Positions 15,652 to 22,879 of a DNA stretch of 39,530 nt are shown here, piece after piece. The notes beneath the pieces were generated by a model. It did no database searches, was not told the DNA's origin, and saw only the letters and a program-made list of their open reading frames with translations. A program made the position numbers and the translations under genes. The DNA lies in contig CAJLCG010000008.1 in assembly GCA_905205085.1 (NCBI GenBank), positions 1 to 39,530 of the forward strand, given 5' to 3'. This DNA comes from an uncultured Oscillospiraceae bacterium (GTDB lineage: Bacteria; Bacillota; Clostridia; Oscillospirales; Oscillospiraceae). The first letter of the stretch is position 1. Every line of letters starts with the position of its first letter.

Positions 15652-16501
15652 GCTGGCCCTGTTCTCCATCCCCTATGTGATCTGGATGGCCCTGTTTGTG
15701 GTGGCTCCCATTATCATGGTGGTCATCTACGCCTTTACCGCCGCTCCTCCGGACGGCGGCTTTACCCTGGACAACTTTGCCCGCATGGGAGACTACGCGG
15801 TGGTCTTTGCCCGCTCCTTCCAGCTGGCTATCATCGCCACCCTGGTGTGCGTGCTCATCGGCTATCCGGTGGCCTACCTGATGGCCAAAGAGGGCCCCGG
15901 TTTTCAGCGCATTGCCATGATGATCATCATGCTGCCCATGTGGATGAACTTCCTGCTGCGCACCTACTCCTGGCTGGCTATTTTGGAAAAAAACGGCTTC
16001 CTCAACCAGCTGTTCTCCGCCATCGGACTCTTTGACCTGATCAACAGTATCTTTGGCACCGATATCACCTATTTTAAGATGATCGGCACCTCAGGGGCTG
16101 TGGTGCTGGGCATGGTGTATAACTACCTGCCCTTCATGATTCTGCCCATCTACTCGGTTATCGTCAAGCTGGACCACTCCCTTCTGGAGGCCGCCCGGGA
16201 TCTGGGCGCCAACTCCACCGCCGTGTTCCGCCGGGTCATCTTCCCCCTGTCTCTGCCCGGCATTCTGTCCGGCGTGACCATGGTCTTTGTCCCGTCGGTG
16301 TCCACCTTCGCCATCTCCCGCCTGATGGGCGGCGGCACCCAGATGATGCTGGGCGATCTCATTGAGCTGCAATTCCTGGGCGGCGCGTATAACCCCTATC
16401 TGGGCAGCGCCATTGCTCTGGTGATGATGGTCATCGTCATCATCTGCATGTATGTGATGAACCGCTTCGGCGAGGGAGAAGAGGAGGCGATGCTGCTGTG
16501 A
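15638..16501 (+). CDS. potB: Spermidine/putrescine ABC transporter permease PotB
   Basis: This 287-residue inner-membrane permease has about six helices. The cytoplasmic coupling loop [29 protein letters not shown] (EAA motif) contacts PotA. The ATG at 15638 is chosen because GGGAGG lies 7 nt upstream and [20 protein letters not shown] gives a normal first helix; the frame's earlier ATG lies inside potA. It overlaps potC by 4 bp (GTGA). Confidence 0.95.
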   Translation: MKKNKLALFSIPYVIWMALFVVAPIIMVVIYAFTAAPPDGGFTLDNFARMGDYAVVFARSFQLAIIATLVCVLIGYPVAYLMAKEGPGFQRIAMMIIMLPMWMNFLLRTYSWLAILEKNGFLNQLFSAIGLFDLINSIFGTDITYFKMIGTSGAVVLGMVYNYLPFMILPIYSVIVKLDHSLLEAARDLGANSTAVFRRVIFPLSLPGILSGVTMVFVPSVSTFAISRLMGGGTQMMLGDLIELQFLGGAYNPYLGSAIALVMMVIVIICMYVMNRFGEGEEEAMLL

Positions 16502-17358
16502 GCAAGAAAAATTCTCTTGGCAGCCGCCTGTTCATGGGCCTGGTATTTTTGTTCCTGTACGCCCCCATCCTGCTGCTGATCATCTTCTCCTTCAATGCGG
16601 GCAGCAGCAGCGCGGTGTGGAAGGGCTTCTCCCTGAAGTGGTACGTGGAGCTTTTCCAGGACCGGCTGATCATGCAGAGCGTGTACACCACCCTGCTGGT
16701 TTCTGTGCTGTCTACCCTCATCGCCACCGTGGCGGGCACCTTTGCCGCCATCGGCTTTTATAACATGAAGCGCCGCTGGCGCAACCCCCTGCTCACCATC
16801 AACAACATTCCCATGATGAATGCGGATATTGTCACCGGTGTGAGTCTGTGCCTGCTCTTCGTGGCCGCCTTCGGGGCCTGGAACGGCTTTGTGACCTGGA
16901 TGGAAAACACCTACCGGCTCACCGCCCCCCGGCTCTACCAGGGCTTTGCCACCCTGCTCATCGCCCACATCACCTTTAACATTCCCTACGTGATCTTGTC
17001 GGTGAGCCCCAAGCTGCGCCAGATGGACAAAAACCTCATCGACGCGGCTCAGGACCTGGGCTGCACCTGGATGCAGGCCTTCTGGAAGGTGGCTCTGCCC
17101 GAGATCAAGCCGGGCATCGTCTCCGGCATGCTCATCGCCTTTACCATGAGCATCGACGACTTTGTCATTTCCTACTTTACCGCCGGCGCCACCACCTCTA
17201 CCTTGGCTATGGCCATCTACAGCATGACCAAAAAGCGGGTCAGCCCGGAGATCAACGCCATCTCCACCCTGCTGTTTGGTGCCGTACTGCTGCTGCTGAT
17301 CATTGTCAACGTGCTGGAATCCCGGCAGGAAAAACAGCAAGCAAAAAAACGTTCCTGA
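16498..17358 (+). CDS. potC: Spermidine/putrescine ABC transporter permease PotC
   Basis: This 286-residue permease partners PotB. The EAA-type loop DAAQDLGCTWMQAFWKVALPEIKPGIVSG and the following MSIDDFVISYFTAG are typical of PotC. Translation starts at GTG overlapping the potB stop, a sign of translational coupling. About six membrane helices are predicted and the length is normal. Confidence 0.95.
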   Translation: MSKKNSLGSRLFMGLVFLFLYAPILLLIIFSFNAGSSSAVWKGFSLKWYVELFQDRLIMQSVYTTLLVSVLSTLIATVAGTFAAIGFYNMKRRWRNPLLTINNIPMMNADIVTGVSLCLLFVAAFGAWNGFVTWMENTYRLTAPRLYQGFATLLIAHITFNIPYVILSVSPKLRQMDKNLIDAAQDLGCTWMQAFWKVALPEIKPGIVSGMLIAFTMSIDDFVISYFTAGATTSTLAMAIYSMTKKRVSPEINAISTLLFGAVLLLLIIVNVLESRQEKQQAKKRS

Positions 17359-17417
17359 TCTCCCGGCCCCGGGCCTTGAGATAATTCTGATATGATATGA
17401 AACTGGAGGAATGGTTC

Positions 17418-18533
17418 ATGAAACGAATGACTGCCTTTGCCCTTGCCGCTTCTCTGGTGCTTGGTCTTGCCGGATGCGCCATGGATGATCCCGCTACCAG
17501 CGGCAGCCAGACCGGAAACAACGGCTCCACCGGCAAGCGCGAGGTCAATGTGTGCAGCTGGGGCGAGTATATCGACACCGATCTGATCACTGAGTTTGAG
17601 CAAGCTACCGGCATCAAGGTCAATTACACCACCGCCGAGAGCAACGAGGCTCTGTACGCCAAGCTGGCCGGCGCCAACTACGATGTGATCGTCCCCTCGG
17701 ACTACATGATCTCTCAGCTCATCGAGGAAGGTAAGCTGGCCGAGCTCAACTACGACAACATCCCCAACTTCTCCAAGATCGACGACCGGTTCAAGAACCT
17801 GTCCTACGATCCCGAAAACAAGTACACGGTCCCCTACACCTGGGGCACGGTGGGCATCATCTATAACTCCACCATGGTGGACGAGCCCATCACCAGCTGG
17901 GACGCCATGTTCGACACCAAGTACGCCGGAGACGTGCTGATGTTCAATAACTCCCGTGACGCTCTGGGCATCGCCCTGCTGGACCTGGGCTACTCGGTGA
18001 ACACCGACAACAAGGAGGAGATCCAGGAGGCCTATGACCTGCTGGCCGAGGCCAAGTCCAACGGTGTGTATCAGGGTTTTGTCATGGACGAGGTGTTCCA
18101 GAAGATGGAGCAGGGCAACGCCGCTATCTGCGCCTACTACGCCGGCGATTACCTCACCATGCTGGAGAACAACCCCGACCTGAAGTTTGTGGTCCCTGAA
18201 GAGGGCTCCAACTGGTTTGTGGACGCCATGTGCGTGCTGAAGGACGCTCAGCACAAGGAGGAGGCGGAGGAGTGGATCAACTTCATGTGCTCCACCGACG
18301 CCTGCCTGCGGAATATGGACGCCATCTGGTACGCTTCCCCCAACACCGAGGCTCTGGAGAAGTACCCTGAGTACTACGAGGAGACCTACGGTGAGACCCT
18401 GGACCCGGATCTCTACGCCATTATGGCCCCCGAACAGACTGTGCTGAACAACTGTGAGGCCTATCTGGTTCTTCCCATGGAGATTCGCACTCTGTACAAC
18501 GATCTTTGGACCAGCCTGGGTATCCAGGCCTGA
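17418..18533 (+). CDS. potD: Spermidine/putrescine-binding lipoprotein PotD
   Basis: This 371-residue extracellular binding protein is anchored by a lipid. The signal MKRMTAFALAASLVLGLAGC ends in a lipobox with Cys 20. The mature part starts VNVCSWGEYIDTDLITEFEQATGIKVNY and has the PotD/PotF-type VPSDYMISQLIEEGKL, VPYTWGTVGIIYN and CAYYAGDYLTML segments. The ATG at 17418 has GGAGG 9 nt upstream; an ATG 21 bp earlier does not. It follows potC by 59 bp and closes the operon before a strong terminator. Confidence 0.95.
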   Translation: MKRMTAFALAASLVLGLAGCAMDDPATSGSQTGNNGSTGKREVNVCSWGEYIDTDLITEFEQATGIKVNYTTAESNEALYAKLAGANYDVIVPSDYMISQLIEEGKLAELNYDNIPNFSKIDDRFKNLSYDPENKYTVPYTWGTVGIIYNSTMVDEPITSWDAMFDTKYAGDVLMFNNSRDALGIALLDLGYSVNTDNKEEIQEAYDLLAEAKSNGVYQGFVMDEVFQKMEQGNAAICAYYAGDYLTMLENNPDLKFVVPEEGSNWFVDAMCVLKDAQHKEEAEEWINFMCSTDACLRNMDAIWYASPNTEALEKYPEYYEETYGETLDPDLYAIMAPEQTVLNNCEAYLVLPMEIRTLYNDLWTSLGIQA

Positions 18534-18541
18534 CCTGTCTG

Positions 18542-18575
18542 TCCGCGCTCCCATTTTTGGGAGCGCGGATTTTTT
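18542..18575 (+). terminator. potABCD operon terminator
   Basis: TCCGCGCTCCC and GGGAGCGCGGA are perfect 11-bp arms around ATTTTT, followed by six T. Confidence 0.95.
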
Positions 18576-18637
18576 GCTTCCGTTTACAGTTTATTCACTG
18601 TTTTGTCTCAATTTCTTGATGATTTTCCCCAGGGGTG

Positions 18638-18646
18638 TGGTATCCT
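18638..18646 (+). promoter_or_regulatory. Candidate extended -10 promoter of the intergenic RNA
   Basis: TGG followed by TATCCT (18641-18646) fits an extended -10 element, with TTGATG at 18616-18621 as a loose -35 (19-bp gap). Transcription would start near 18653, at the first hairpin. Confidence 0.4.
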
Positions 18647-18649
18647 ATG

Positions 18650-18879
18650 GATGGATCAAGGATCCAGATGTTTTCCCCCTTCTTGACTGGCGGCAGGTTC
18701 CCTCCATTCCTGCCGCGGGAGTCGAGGTCCCGCACACCTCTGCTCCACCAGGCTCCGGCTGTGCCGGATCAACCTGACATTTTGGCGCCGTGCGCCTCAC
18801 TGTCACCCGGACCGGGCATCGGTCTGCTCCGGGTGACAGACCAAATATTCTCCGGCCTGGTTTTCCAGACCGGTTTTTT
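18650..18879 (+). ncRNA. Candidate structured non-coding RNA between potD and folA
   Basis: About 230 nt, lying after the potD terminator and before the convergent folA terminator, form an unbroken series of stems. TGGATC/GATCCA is at 18652-18666. A long hairpin pairs 18682-18688 with 18720-18726 and 18690-18697 with 18709-18716. TCCGGC/GCCGGA (18754-18768) is enclosed by CAGG/CCTG. GGCGC/GCGCC is at 18784-18796. A perfect 12-bp stem pairs 18800-18811 with 18828-18839. The final hairpin CCGGCCTGG/CCAGACCGG is followed by six T (18852-18879), which is a typical intrinsic terminator. The frames through it have no coding character and no ribosome binding sites. It lacks the SRP RNA, RNase P and tmRNA signatures I know. 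6S RNA is not excluded, but no long closing stem is seen. Confidence 0.6.
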
Positions 18880-18905
18880 GATGGCCACTGTGCTATGGAA
18901 ATGAT

Positions 18906-18952
18906 AAACGCGCGGGCTTCCGGTTTTCTCTCCCCGGAAGCCCGCGCGTTTT
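18906..18952. terminator. folA operon terminator
   Basis: AACGCGCGGGCTTCCGG pairs with its complement around a 10-nt loop, with TTTT beyond on the plus strand and A/T bases on the other. It overlaps the folA stop codon and can also stop transcripts coming from the intergenic RNA. Confidence 0.75.
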
Positions 18953-19430
18953 ATTTGATTCGGGAATAGGTCACATAGTGGTAGGAGATGCCGCCCTGCT
19001 CCAGGCTCTCGCTCTCTTCCGTCACCTTCCACTCCTCCGACTGGTCCAAATTGGGGAAGTGGGTGTCGGCAGGAAAGCCGGCATGGATCTTGGTAATATA
19101 GGCGGTATCACAGTAGGGCAGCAACTGCTCATAGACCGAGGCGCCGCCAATGACAAAGGCGTCCCCATCCGCCTGCTTCACCAGCTCCTCCACCGAAGGA
19201 AATACCTCCGCTCCCTCCGCCTGGAAGTGGGGGTTGCGGGACAAAATCAGGTTGCGCCGGTTCTTTAAGGGCCGCCCTCCGGGAAAGGTGGCCAGCGTCT
19301 TGCGGCCCAGGATCACGGTATGGCCGCTGGTAAGCGTCCGGAACCGCTTCAAATCCTCTTTCAGATAGACCAGCTGGTCTCCATCCTTGCCAATGGCCCA
19401 GTTCTGGTCTACTGCAACGATCAGATTCAT
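18951..19430 (-). CDS. folA: Dihydrofolate reductase
   Basis: This 159-residue enzyme reduces dihydrofolate to tetrahydrofolate with NADPH. The N-terminus MNLIVAVDQNWAIGKDG, the LKEDLKRFRTLTSGHTVILGRKTLATFPGGRPLKNR block with the catalytic-side acidic residue in the helix, and FVIGGASVYEQLLPY are all diagnostic. It lies 12 bp downstream of thyA, with GGAGA before its ATG. The pair recycles the dihydrofolate made by thymidylate synthase. Confidence 0.97.
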   Translation of the reverse strand: MNLIVAVDQNWAIGKDGDQLVYLKEDLKRFRTLTSGHTVILGRKTLATFPGGRPLKNRRNLILSRNPHFQAEGAEVFPSVEELVKQADGDAFVIGGASVYEQLLPYCDTAYITKIHAGFPADTHFPNLDQSEEWKVTEESESLEQGGISYHYVTYSRIK

Positions 19431-19442
19431 CTCATTCTCTCC

Positions 19443-20273
19443 TTATACCGCCACCGGGATCTTCTCCTCCAGGGGATGAGCCTGATAGCCCTCCAGGCGG
19501 AAGCTGTCCTTGGTAAAGGCGTAAAAGTCGGTGATGGACTTGTCCATGATGAACTCAGGGGCGTCATAGGGTTTGCGGGCAATGATCTCCTCCACAATGG
19601 GCACGTGGCGGTCATAGATGTGGGCGTCGGCAATGACGTGGACCAGCTCTCCTACCTCCAGGCCGGATACCTGGGCAAACATGTGCAGCAGCACGGCATA
19701 CTGCATCACGTTCCAGCCGTTGGCGGTGAGCATATCCTGGGAGCGCTGGTTCAGTATGCCGTTGAGGGTATTTCCGCTGACGTTGAAGGTCATGGAATAG
19801 GCGCAGGGGTAGAGGGCCATCTCACTGAGATCATGGTGGTTATAGAGGTTGGTGAGGATACGGCGGGAGGCGGGGTCGTGCTTGAGATCCCAGAGCACCT
19901 TGTCCACCTGGTCCATGTCTCCCTGGGGATAGTGGTGCTTCACCCCCAGCTGATAGCCATAGGCCTTGCCGATGGTGCCGTTCTCATCGGCCCAAGCATC
20001 CCAGATGTGGCTGCTGAGCTGATGGACGTCGTTGGACTTCTTCTGCCAGATCCACAGCAGTTCGTCCACCGCGGACTTTAAAAACTGCTTGCGCACCGTG
20101 ATGATGGGAAACTCCCGGCGCAGGTCATAGCGGTTGACCACACCAAAGAGCTTGATGGTGTGGGCGGGAGTACCATCCTCCCAGCGGGGACGGACGGGGC
20201 GGTCGGTGTCCCAAATGCCCTTACTTAAAATATCCTGACAATTTTGTATAAATACCTGGTCGGCGTAGCTCAT
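19443..20273 (-). CDS. thyA: Thymidylate synthase, Bacillus ThyA-like type
   Basis: This 276-residue enzyme methylates dUMP to dTMP using methylene-tetrahydrofolate. It resembles the B. subtilis ThyA/phage phi-3T type more than E. coli ThyA: WDTDRPVRPRWEDGTPAHTI, ELLWIWQKKSNDVHQL, HIWDAWADENGTIGKAYGYQLG and a C-terminus in VAV. The nucleophile is Cys 157 in ALYPCAYSMTF, where most family members have PPCH. The phosphate-binding Arg-Ser lies in NQRSQDM, and Asn 187 would contact dUMP. AAAGGAG lies 8 nt before the ATG. It is the first gene of thyA-folA. Confidence 0.95.
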   Translation of the reverse strand: MSYADQVFIQNCQDILSKGIWDTDRPVRPRWEDGTPAHTIKLFGVVNRYDLRREFPIITVRKQFLKSAVDELLWIWQKKSNDVHQLSSHIWDAWADENGTIGKAYGYQLGVKHHYPQGDMDQVDKVLWDLKHDPASRRILTNLYNHHDLSEMALYPCAYSMTFNVSGNTLNGILNQRSQDMLTANGWNVMQYAVLLHMFAQVSGLEVGELVHVIADAHIYDRHVPIVEEIIARKPYDAPEFIMDKSITDFYAFTKDSFRLEGYQAHPLEEKIPVAV

Positions 20274-20364
20274 GGTTCGTTCTCCTTTTGTACTCGAGGA
20301 TAATGGAACCTTTTGGCAGGCATTTTCCCGGCAAAAGGCTGAATTTTTTCATTTTATTTTAACA

Positions 20365-20399
20365 CAGGGGGCGGCGGGATACAAGCCCGCCACCCCCTG
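20365..20399. terminator. Hairpin between spoIIID and thyA
   Basis: CAGGGGGCGGCGGG and CCCGCCACCCCCTG form 14-bp arms with one mismatch around ATACAAG, just beyond the spoIIID stop. No clean T-run follows on the minus strand, so termination may be partial. Confidence 0.5.
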
Positions 20400-20404
20400 C
20401 CGGA

Positions 20405-20653
20405 TCAGATTCCTTTATATTTCCTTCGTGTGGCCATTCCGCCCCGAATATGTCTCTGCGCCTTGTTTTCATCCAGAATTCCCTTCACCTGAAGATAGAG
20501 AGGTCGATTAAAGGCCGGCAGACGTTCTGACAGATCCTTATGTACCGTAGACTTGCTGATACCAAACTTCCGGGCGGCAGAGCGGACGGTTGCCCCATTT
20601 TCGATGATGTACGCCGCCAGTTTACAGGCGCGCTCCTCGATATTTCCTTTCAA
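20405..20653 (-). CDS. spoIIID: Sporulation transcription regulator SpoIIID
   Basis: This 82-residue mother-cell DNA-binding protein is nearly collinear with B. subtilis SpoIIID. A helix-turn-helix in TVRSAARKFGISKSTVHKDLSERLP is followed by the basic C-terminal region RHIRGGMATRRKYK that contacts DNA. The frame is open upstream, but the start is placed at TTG 20653 because GGGAG is 8 nt before it and this gives the usual length. SpoIIID switches the mother-cell programme between sigma-E and sigma-K stages, so the organism is very probably able to sporulate. A sigma-E-like promoter is visible upstream. Confidence 0.95.
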   Translation of the reverse strand: MKGNIEERACKLAAYIIENGATVRSAARKFGISKSTVHKDLSERLPAFNRPLYLQVKGILDENKAQRHIRGGMATRRKYKGI

Positions 20654-20687
20654 ATCCTTACACTCCCTCTCCCGTTTTGCCACAAGA

Positions 20688-20716
20688 TATATATGTGGCC
20701 GGAGAGAATGCCATGC
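20688..20716 (-). promoter_or_regulatory. Candidate sigma-E promoter of spoIIID
   Basis: On the minus strand, GCATGGC, 14 bp and CATATATA approximate the sigma-E pattern (KMATATT-N14-CATACAHT). The -10 lies in an inverted repeat GCCACA-N9-TGTGGC (20679-20699). Confidence 0.4.
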
Positions 20717-20764
20717 CTGTACGGTTAAGAAATCCCCGGAATCTTTCTTCCCAGTCTGCCTTCT

Positions 20765-20793
20765 GCATATCTCCCCAAAAGGTCGCATATGCT
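20765..20793 (+). promoter_or_regulatory. Candidate sigma-E-like promoter of tspO
   Basis: GCATATC (20765-20771), 14 bp and CATATGCT (20786-20793) resemble the sigma-E consensus. The leader would be only about 12 nt, so this is tentative. Confidence 0.3.
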
Positions 20794-20811
20794 ATCGCCG
20801 GGTGATTGGAT

Positions 20812-21285
20812 ATGAAACATCATACATGGAAAATCTACGCCGCATGGATTCTGCTTGCCGAGGCGGTAGGCGGCCTGTCCGGCTGGCTAACCCGAGACGG
20901 AGCCAAAGCCTACAGTGAAAGTATCATTCAGCCCCCACTTTCCCCTCCCGCCCTTGTATTTCCCATCGTCTGGGGGATTCTGTTCGCCCTGATGGGCATT
21001 GGGGCAGCTCGGATCTACTTGGCTCCACCCTCCCGTGAGCGCACCAACAGCCTGCGCATCTTCCTACTCCAGCTGGCCTTCAATTTCTTTTGGAGCATTC
21101 TGTTTTTCAATTTGCAGGCCTTCGGCGCCGCACTGGTCTGGCTGCTGATCTTGTGGGGACTGATTTTGTGGATGATCGTCACCTTCCGCAAGGTGGACCC
21201 TCTGGCCGCCTGGATGCAGATTCCCTACCTGCTCTGGGTCACTTTTGCCGCCTACCTCAATTATGGCATATGGATGCTGAACTAA
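20812..21285 (+). CDS. tspO: TspO/MBR family membrane protein
   Basis: This 157-residue protein has five predicted membrane helices and the family's key segments: WLTRDGAKAYSE, PPLSPPALVFPIVWGILFALMGIGAARIY, LQLAFNFFWSILFFN and a final AAYLNYGIWMLN. TspO proteins bind porphyrins and related ligands and act in stress responses; the role in Clostridia is not defined. The ATG at 20812 is preferred to a TTG 6 bp upstream because GGGTGA then has a 6-7 nt spacing. It is divergent from spoIIID and ends at a strong terminator. Confidence 0.95.
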   Translation: MKHHTWKIYAAWILLAEAVGGLSGWLTRDGAKAYSESIIQPPLSPPALVFPIVWGILFALMGIGAARIYLAPPSRERTNSLRIFLLQLAFNFFWSILFFNLQAFGAALVWLLILWGLILWMIVTFRKVDPLAAWMQIPYLLWVTFAAYLNYGIWMLN

Positions 21286-21286
21286 C

Positions 21287-21319
21287 AAAAGCCCGGCAGG
21301 TGTTACCTGCCGGGCTTTT
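21287..21319. terminator. tspO terminator
   Basis: GCCCGGCAGGT and ACCTGCCGGGC are perfect arms around GTT, with AAAA before and TTTT after. Confidence 0.93.
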
Positions 21320-21327
21320 ATACGGTC

Positions 21328-21356
21328 TTGACTTTCCAAATCTGCTATACTACATT
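21328..21356 (+). promoter_or_regulatory. Promoter of the Crp/Fnr-family gene
   Basis: TTGACT (21328-21333) and TACATT (21351-21356) are 17 bp apart. An overlapping TATACT (21346-21351) is an alternative -10 without a matched -35. Confidence 0.5.
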
Positions 21357-21400
21357 GGTTTTAATCACACGATGATAATACCAACCGAAGGAGGCTATGT

Positions 21401-22060
21401 ATGAATTATCGCTTTCTGGCTCAAACGCCGCTTTTTCAGGGAACGTCTCCCCAGGAGATCGAAGCCATGCTGGCCTGCCTTGGAAGTAATGTGCGCCGCT
21501 ATAAGAAGGGGCAGATCATCTATCGTGCAGGAGATGTGGTCCACGCCCTGGGCGTGGTGCTGTCAGGCAGCGTACTCATTGAGACCGACGACGTCTGGGG
21601 CAATACCACCGTGCTGGACTGCGCCGGTCCGGGACACATCTTTGCCGAGACCTACGCCTGTCTGCCGGACGAGCCCCTCATGGTCTATGTAAAAGCGGCC
21701 GAGGCCTGTCAAATTCTGTTTCTCAATGTGGGTCGGGTCCTGCAAATATGCCCCACCTCCTGCGGTCACCATACTGCGCTGGTACAAAATCTTCTCTCCC
21801 TCTCCGCCCAGAAAAACCTGAATCTGTCCCGGAAGATCTTCCACACCTCTCCCAAAACCATCCGGGGCCGCCTGCTGTCCTATCTCTCCGATCAGTCTGT
21901 GCGCAGCGGCAGCCGCAGCTTTACCGTCCCCTTCAACCGCCAGCAGTTGGCCGATTACCTCAATGTAGACCGCAGCGCCCTGTCCAATGAACTGAGCAAA
22001 ATGCAGCGGGAGGGATTGATCCGAGTAGATCGAAACCAATTTGTTCTTTTAGGTATTTAA
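21401..22060 (+). CDS. Crp/Fnr family transcriptional regulator
   Basis: This 219-residue protein has a cyclic-nucleotide-like beta barrel (about 10-125: FQGTSPQEIEAML, RYKKGQIIYRAGD, LSGSVLIETDDVWGN), a long dimer helix, and a C-terminal winged helix (RQQLADYLNVDRSALSNELSKMQREGLI, about 180-208). The residues that bind cAMP phosphate in E. coli CRP (the FGE...RxA pattern) are not conserved, and no N-terminal Fe-S cysteine set is seen, so the effector is unknown. GAAGGAGG is 6 nt before the ATG. It is monocistronic and ends at a hairpin facing tRNA-Leu; no target is adjacent. Confidence 0.9.
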   Translation: MNYRFLAQTPLFQGTSPQEIEAMLACLGSNVRRYKKGQIIYRAGDVVHALGVVLSGSVLIETDDVWGNTTVLDCAGPGHIFAETYACLPDEPLMVYVKAAEACQILFLNVGRVLQICPTSCGHHTALVQNLLSLSAQKNLNLSRKIFHTSPKTIRGRLLSYLSDQSVRSGSRSFTVPFNRQQLADYLNVDRSALSNELSKMQREGLIRVDRNQFVLLGI

Positions 22061-22061
22061 A

Positions 22062-22093
22062 AACGAAGGACATCCATGTGGATGTCCTTCGTT
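22062..22093. terminator. Hairpin after the Crp/Fnr gene
   Basis: AACGAAGGACATCC and GGATGTCCTTCGTT are perfect 14-bp arms around ATGT, starting 2 bp after the stop codon. There is no long T-run. Confidence 0.7.
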
Positions 22094-22127
22094 CGAATAT
22101 TGAACTATGGTAGGGCAAACCCAAAAC

Positions 22128-22157
22128 AAAAAGGACATCCGAACGGATGTCCTTTTT
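22128..22157. terminator. Terminator of tRNA-Leu
   Basis: AAAAAGGACATCCG and CGGATGTCCTTTTT surround AA and work in both directions. The GGACATCC stem repeats that of the hairpin 35 bp to the left. Confidence 0.85.
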
Positions 22158-22158
22158 G

Positions 22159-22245
22159 TGGTGCGCGAGGCGGGAGTCGAACCCGCACGCCCTTGCGAGC
22201 ACTGGCACCTGAAGCCAGCGAGTCTACCAATTCCACCACTCGCGC
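22159..22245 (-). tRNA. tRNA-Leu (anticodon CAG)
   Basis: The minus strand has acceptor GCGCGAG/CTCGCGC, anticodon stem CTGGC/GCCAG with loop TTCAGGT (anticodon CAG), a long variable arm (TGCTCGCAAGGGC) as in class II tRNAs, T-loop TTCGACT, discriminator A and encoded CCA. Confidence 0.96.
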
Positions 22246-22282
22246 GTGGTCTGGAATGCACTGTTTGCTCAGTGCATGAGAT

Positions 22283-22311
22283 ATGTTACCACATCCTCCC
22301 TCCTGTGTCAA
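22283..22311 (-). promoter_or_regulatory. tRNA-Leu promoter
   Basis: Minus-strand TTGACA (22306-22311) and TAACAT (22283-22288), 17 bp apart. Upstream, 22312-22480 is strongly purine-rich on this strand and holds no gene. Confidence 0.8.
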
Positions 22312-22505
22312 CACTTTTCTTTCTTTGCCGACGGAATTTTTTCTTTCCCTCTTACCGTCCCACAAAGCCCTCGATTTTCTCCTTTCATTCTCCTTTCCTA
22401 TATATTTCATTCTATTTTCTACTGAATCTGCTCTTTTTCTCCTTTCTTCGCAAAGGGCAGTCAAAAAAAGTTTTCCAGAAAACTCCTGTTTGTTTAAATT
22501 CCACA

Positions 22506-22534
22506 TTGACTTTCCGGCTCATCCCGGTTACAAT
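22506..22534 (+). promoter_or_regulatory. Fatty acid synthesis operon promoter
   Basis: TTGACT (22506-22511) and TACAAT (22529-22534) are 17 bp apart. It is the only clear promoter before the twelve-gene run that starts with acpP. Confidence 0.8.
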
Positions 22535-22541
22535 ACGCTCA

Positions 22542-22590
22542 AATATTTTAATTAAATAATTTTAACTAAAATATTTTAAATTAAATGATT
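22542..22590 (+). promoter_or_regulatory. AT-rich palindrome array, candidate FabT-like operator
   Basis: Directly after the -10 box come three related AT-rich palindromic units: TTTTAATTAAA (22546), TTTTAACTAAAA (22559; perfect 5-bp arms) and TTTTAAATTAAA (22574). They lie within a 20-bp direct repeat (22542-22561 and 22570-22590). The position fits a repressor site, and a FabT-like MarR gene closes the cluster. Confidence 0.45.
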
Positions 22591-22614
22591 GAACAATCGA
22601 GAGGAGAATTTCCC

Positions 22615-22860
22615 ATGTTTGAGAAAGTCCGTGACATTATTGTTGATACCCTGAGCTGCGAGATGGAAGAGGTCACCATGGAGGCCAGCCTGTCCGACGA
22701 TCTGGGCGCCGATTCCCTGGACGCCGTGGAGCTGAACATCGCTCTGGAGGAGCAGCTGGGTCTGTCCATCGCTGACGAGGATCGCCCCAACATGAAGACC
22801 GTGGGTGACATCGTGCGTTACCTGGAGGCCCTGGAGGGCACCAAGGACAACCACATCTAA
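22615..22860 (+). CDS. acpP: Acyl carrier protein
   Basis: This 81-residue acidic four-helix protein carries the growing acyl chain on phosphopantetheine attached to Ser 34 in the invariant DSLDAVEL. The ATG at 22615 is chosen for GAGGAG 8-9 nt upstream and the usual MFEKVRDII start; the frame is open further up into AT-rich leader. It is first in the cluster, so its high expression is set by the promoter directly upstream. Confidence 0.97.
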   Translation: MFEKVRDIIVDTLSCEMEEVTMEASLSDDLGADSLDAVELNIALEEQLGLSIADEDRPNMKTVGDIVRYLEALEGTKDNHI

Positions 22861-22879
22861 TTCTACGAGGTGAACTTCC

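Noticed and set aside
18635..18904. An 89-codon frame through the potD-folA gap
   Set aside because: There is no ribosome binding site, the composition is unlike neighbouring genes, and the DNA is better explained as a structured RNA.
22107..22559. Frames across the tRNA-Leu locus (EPARPCEHWHLKPAS and its opposite strand)
   Set aside because: They read through a tRNA and a low-complexity tract; no coding character.
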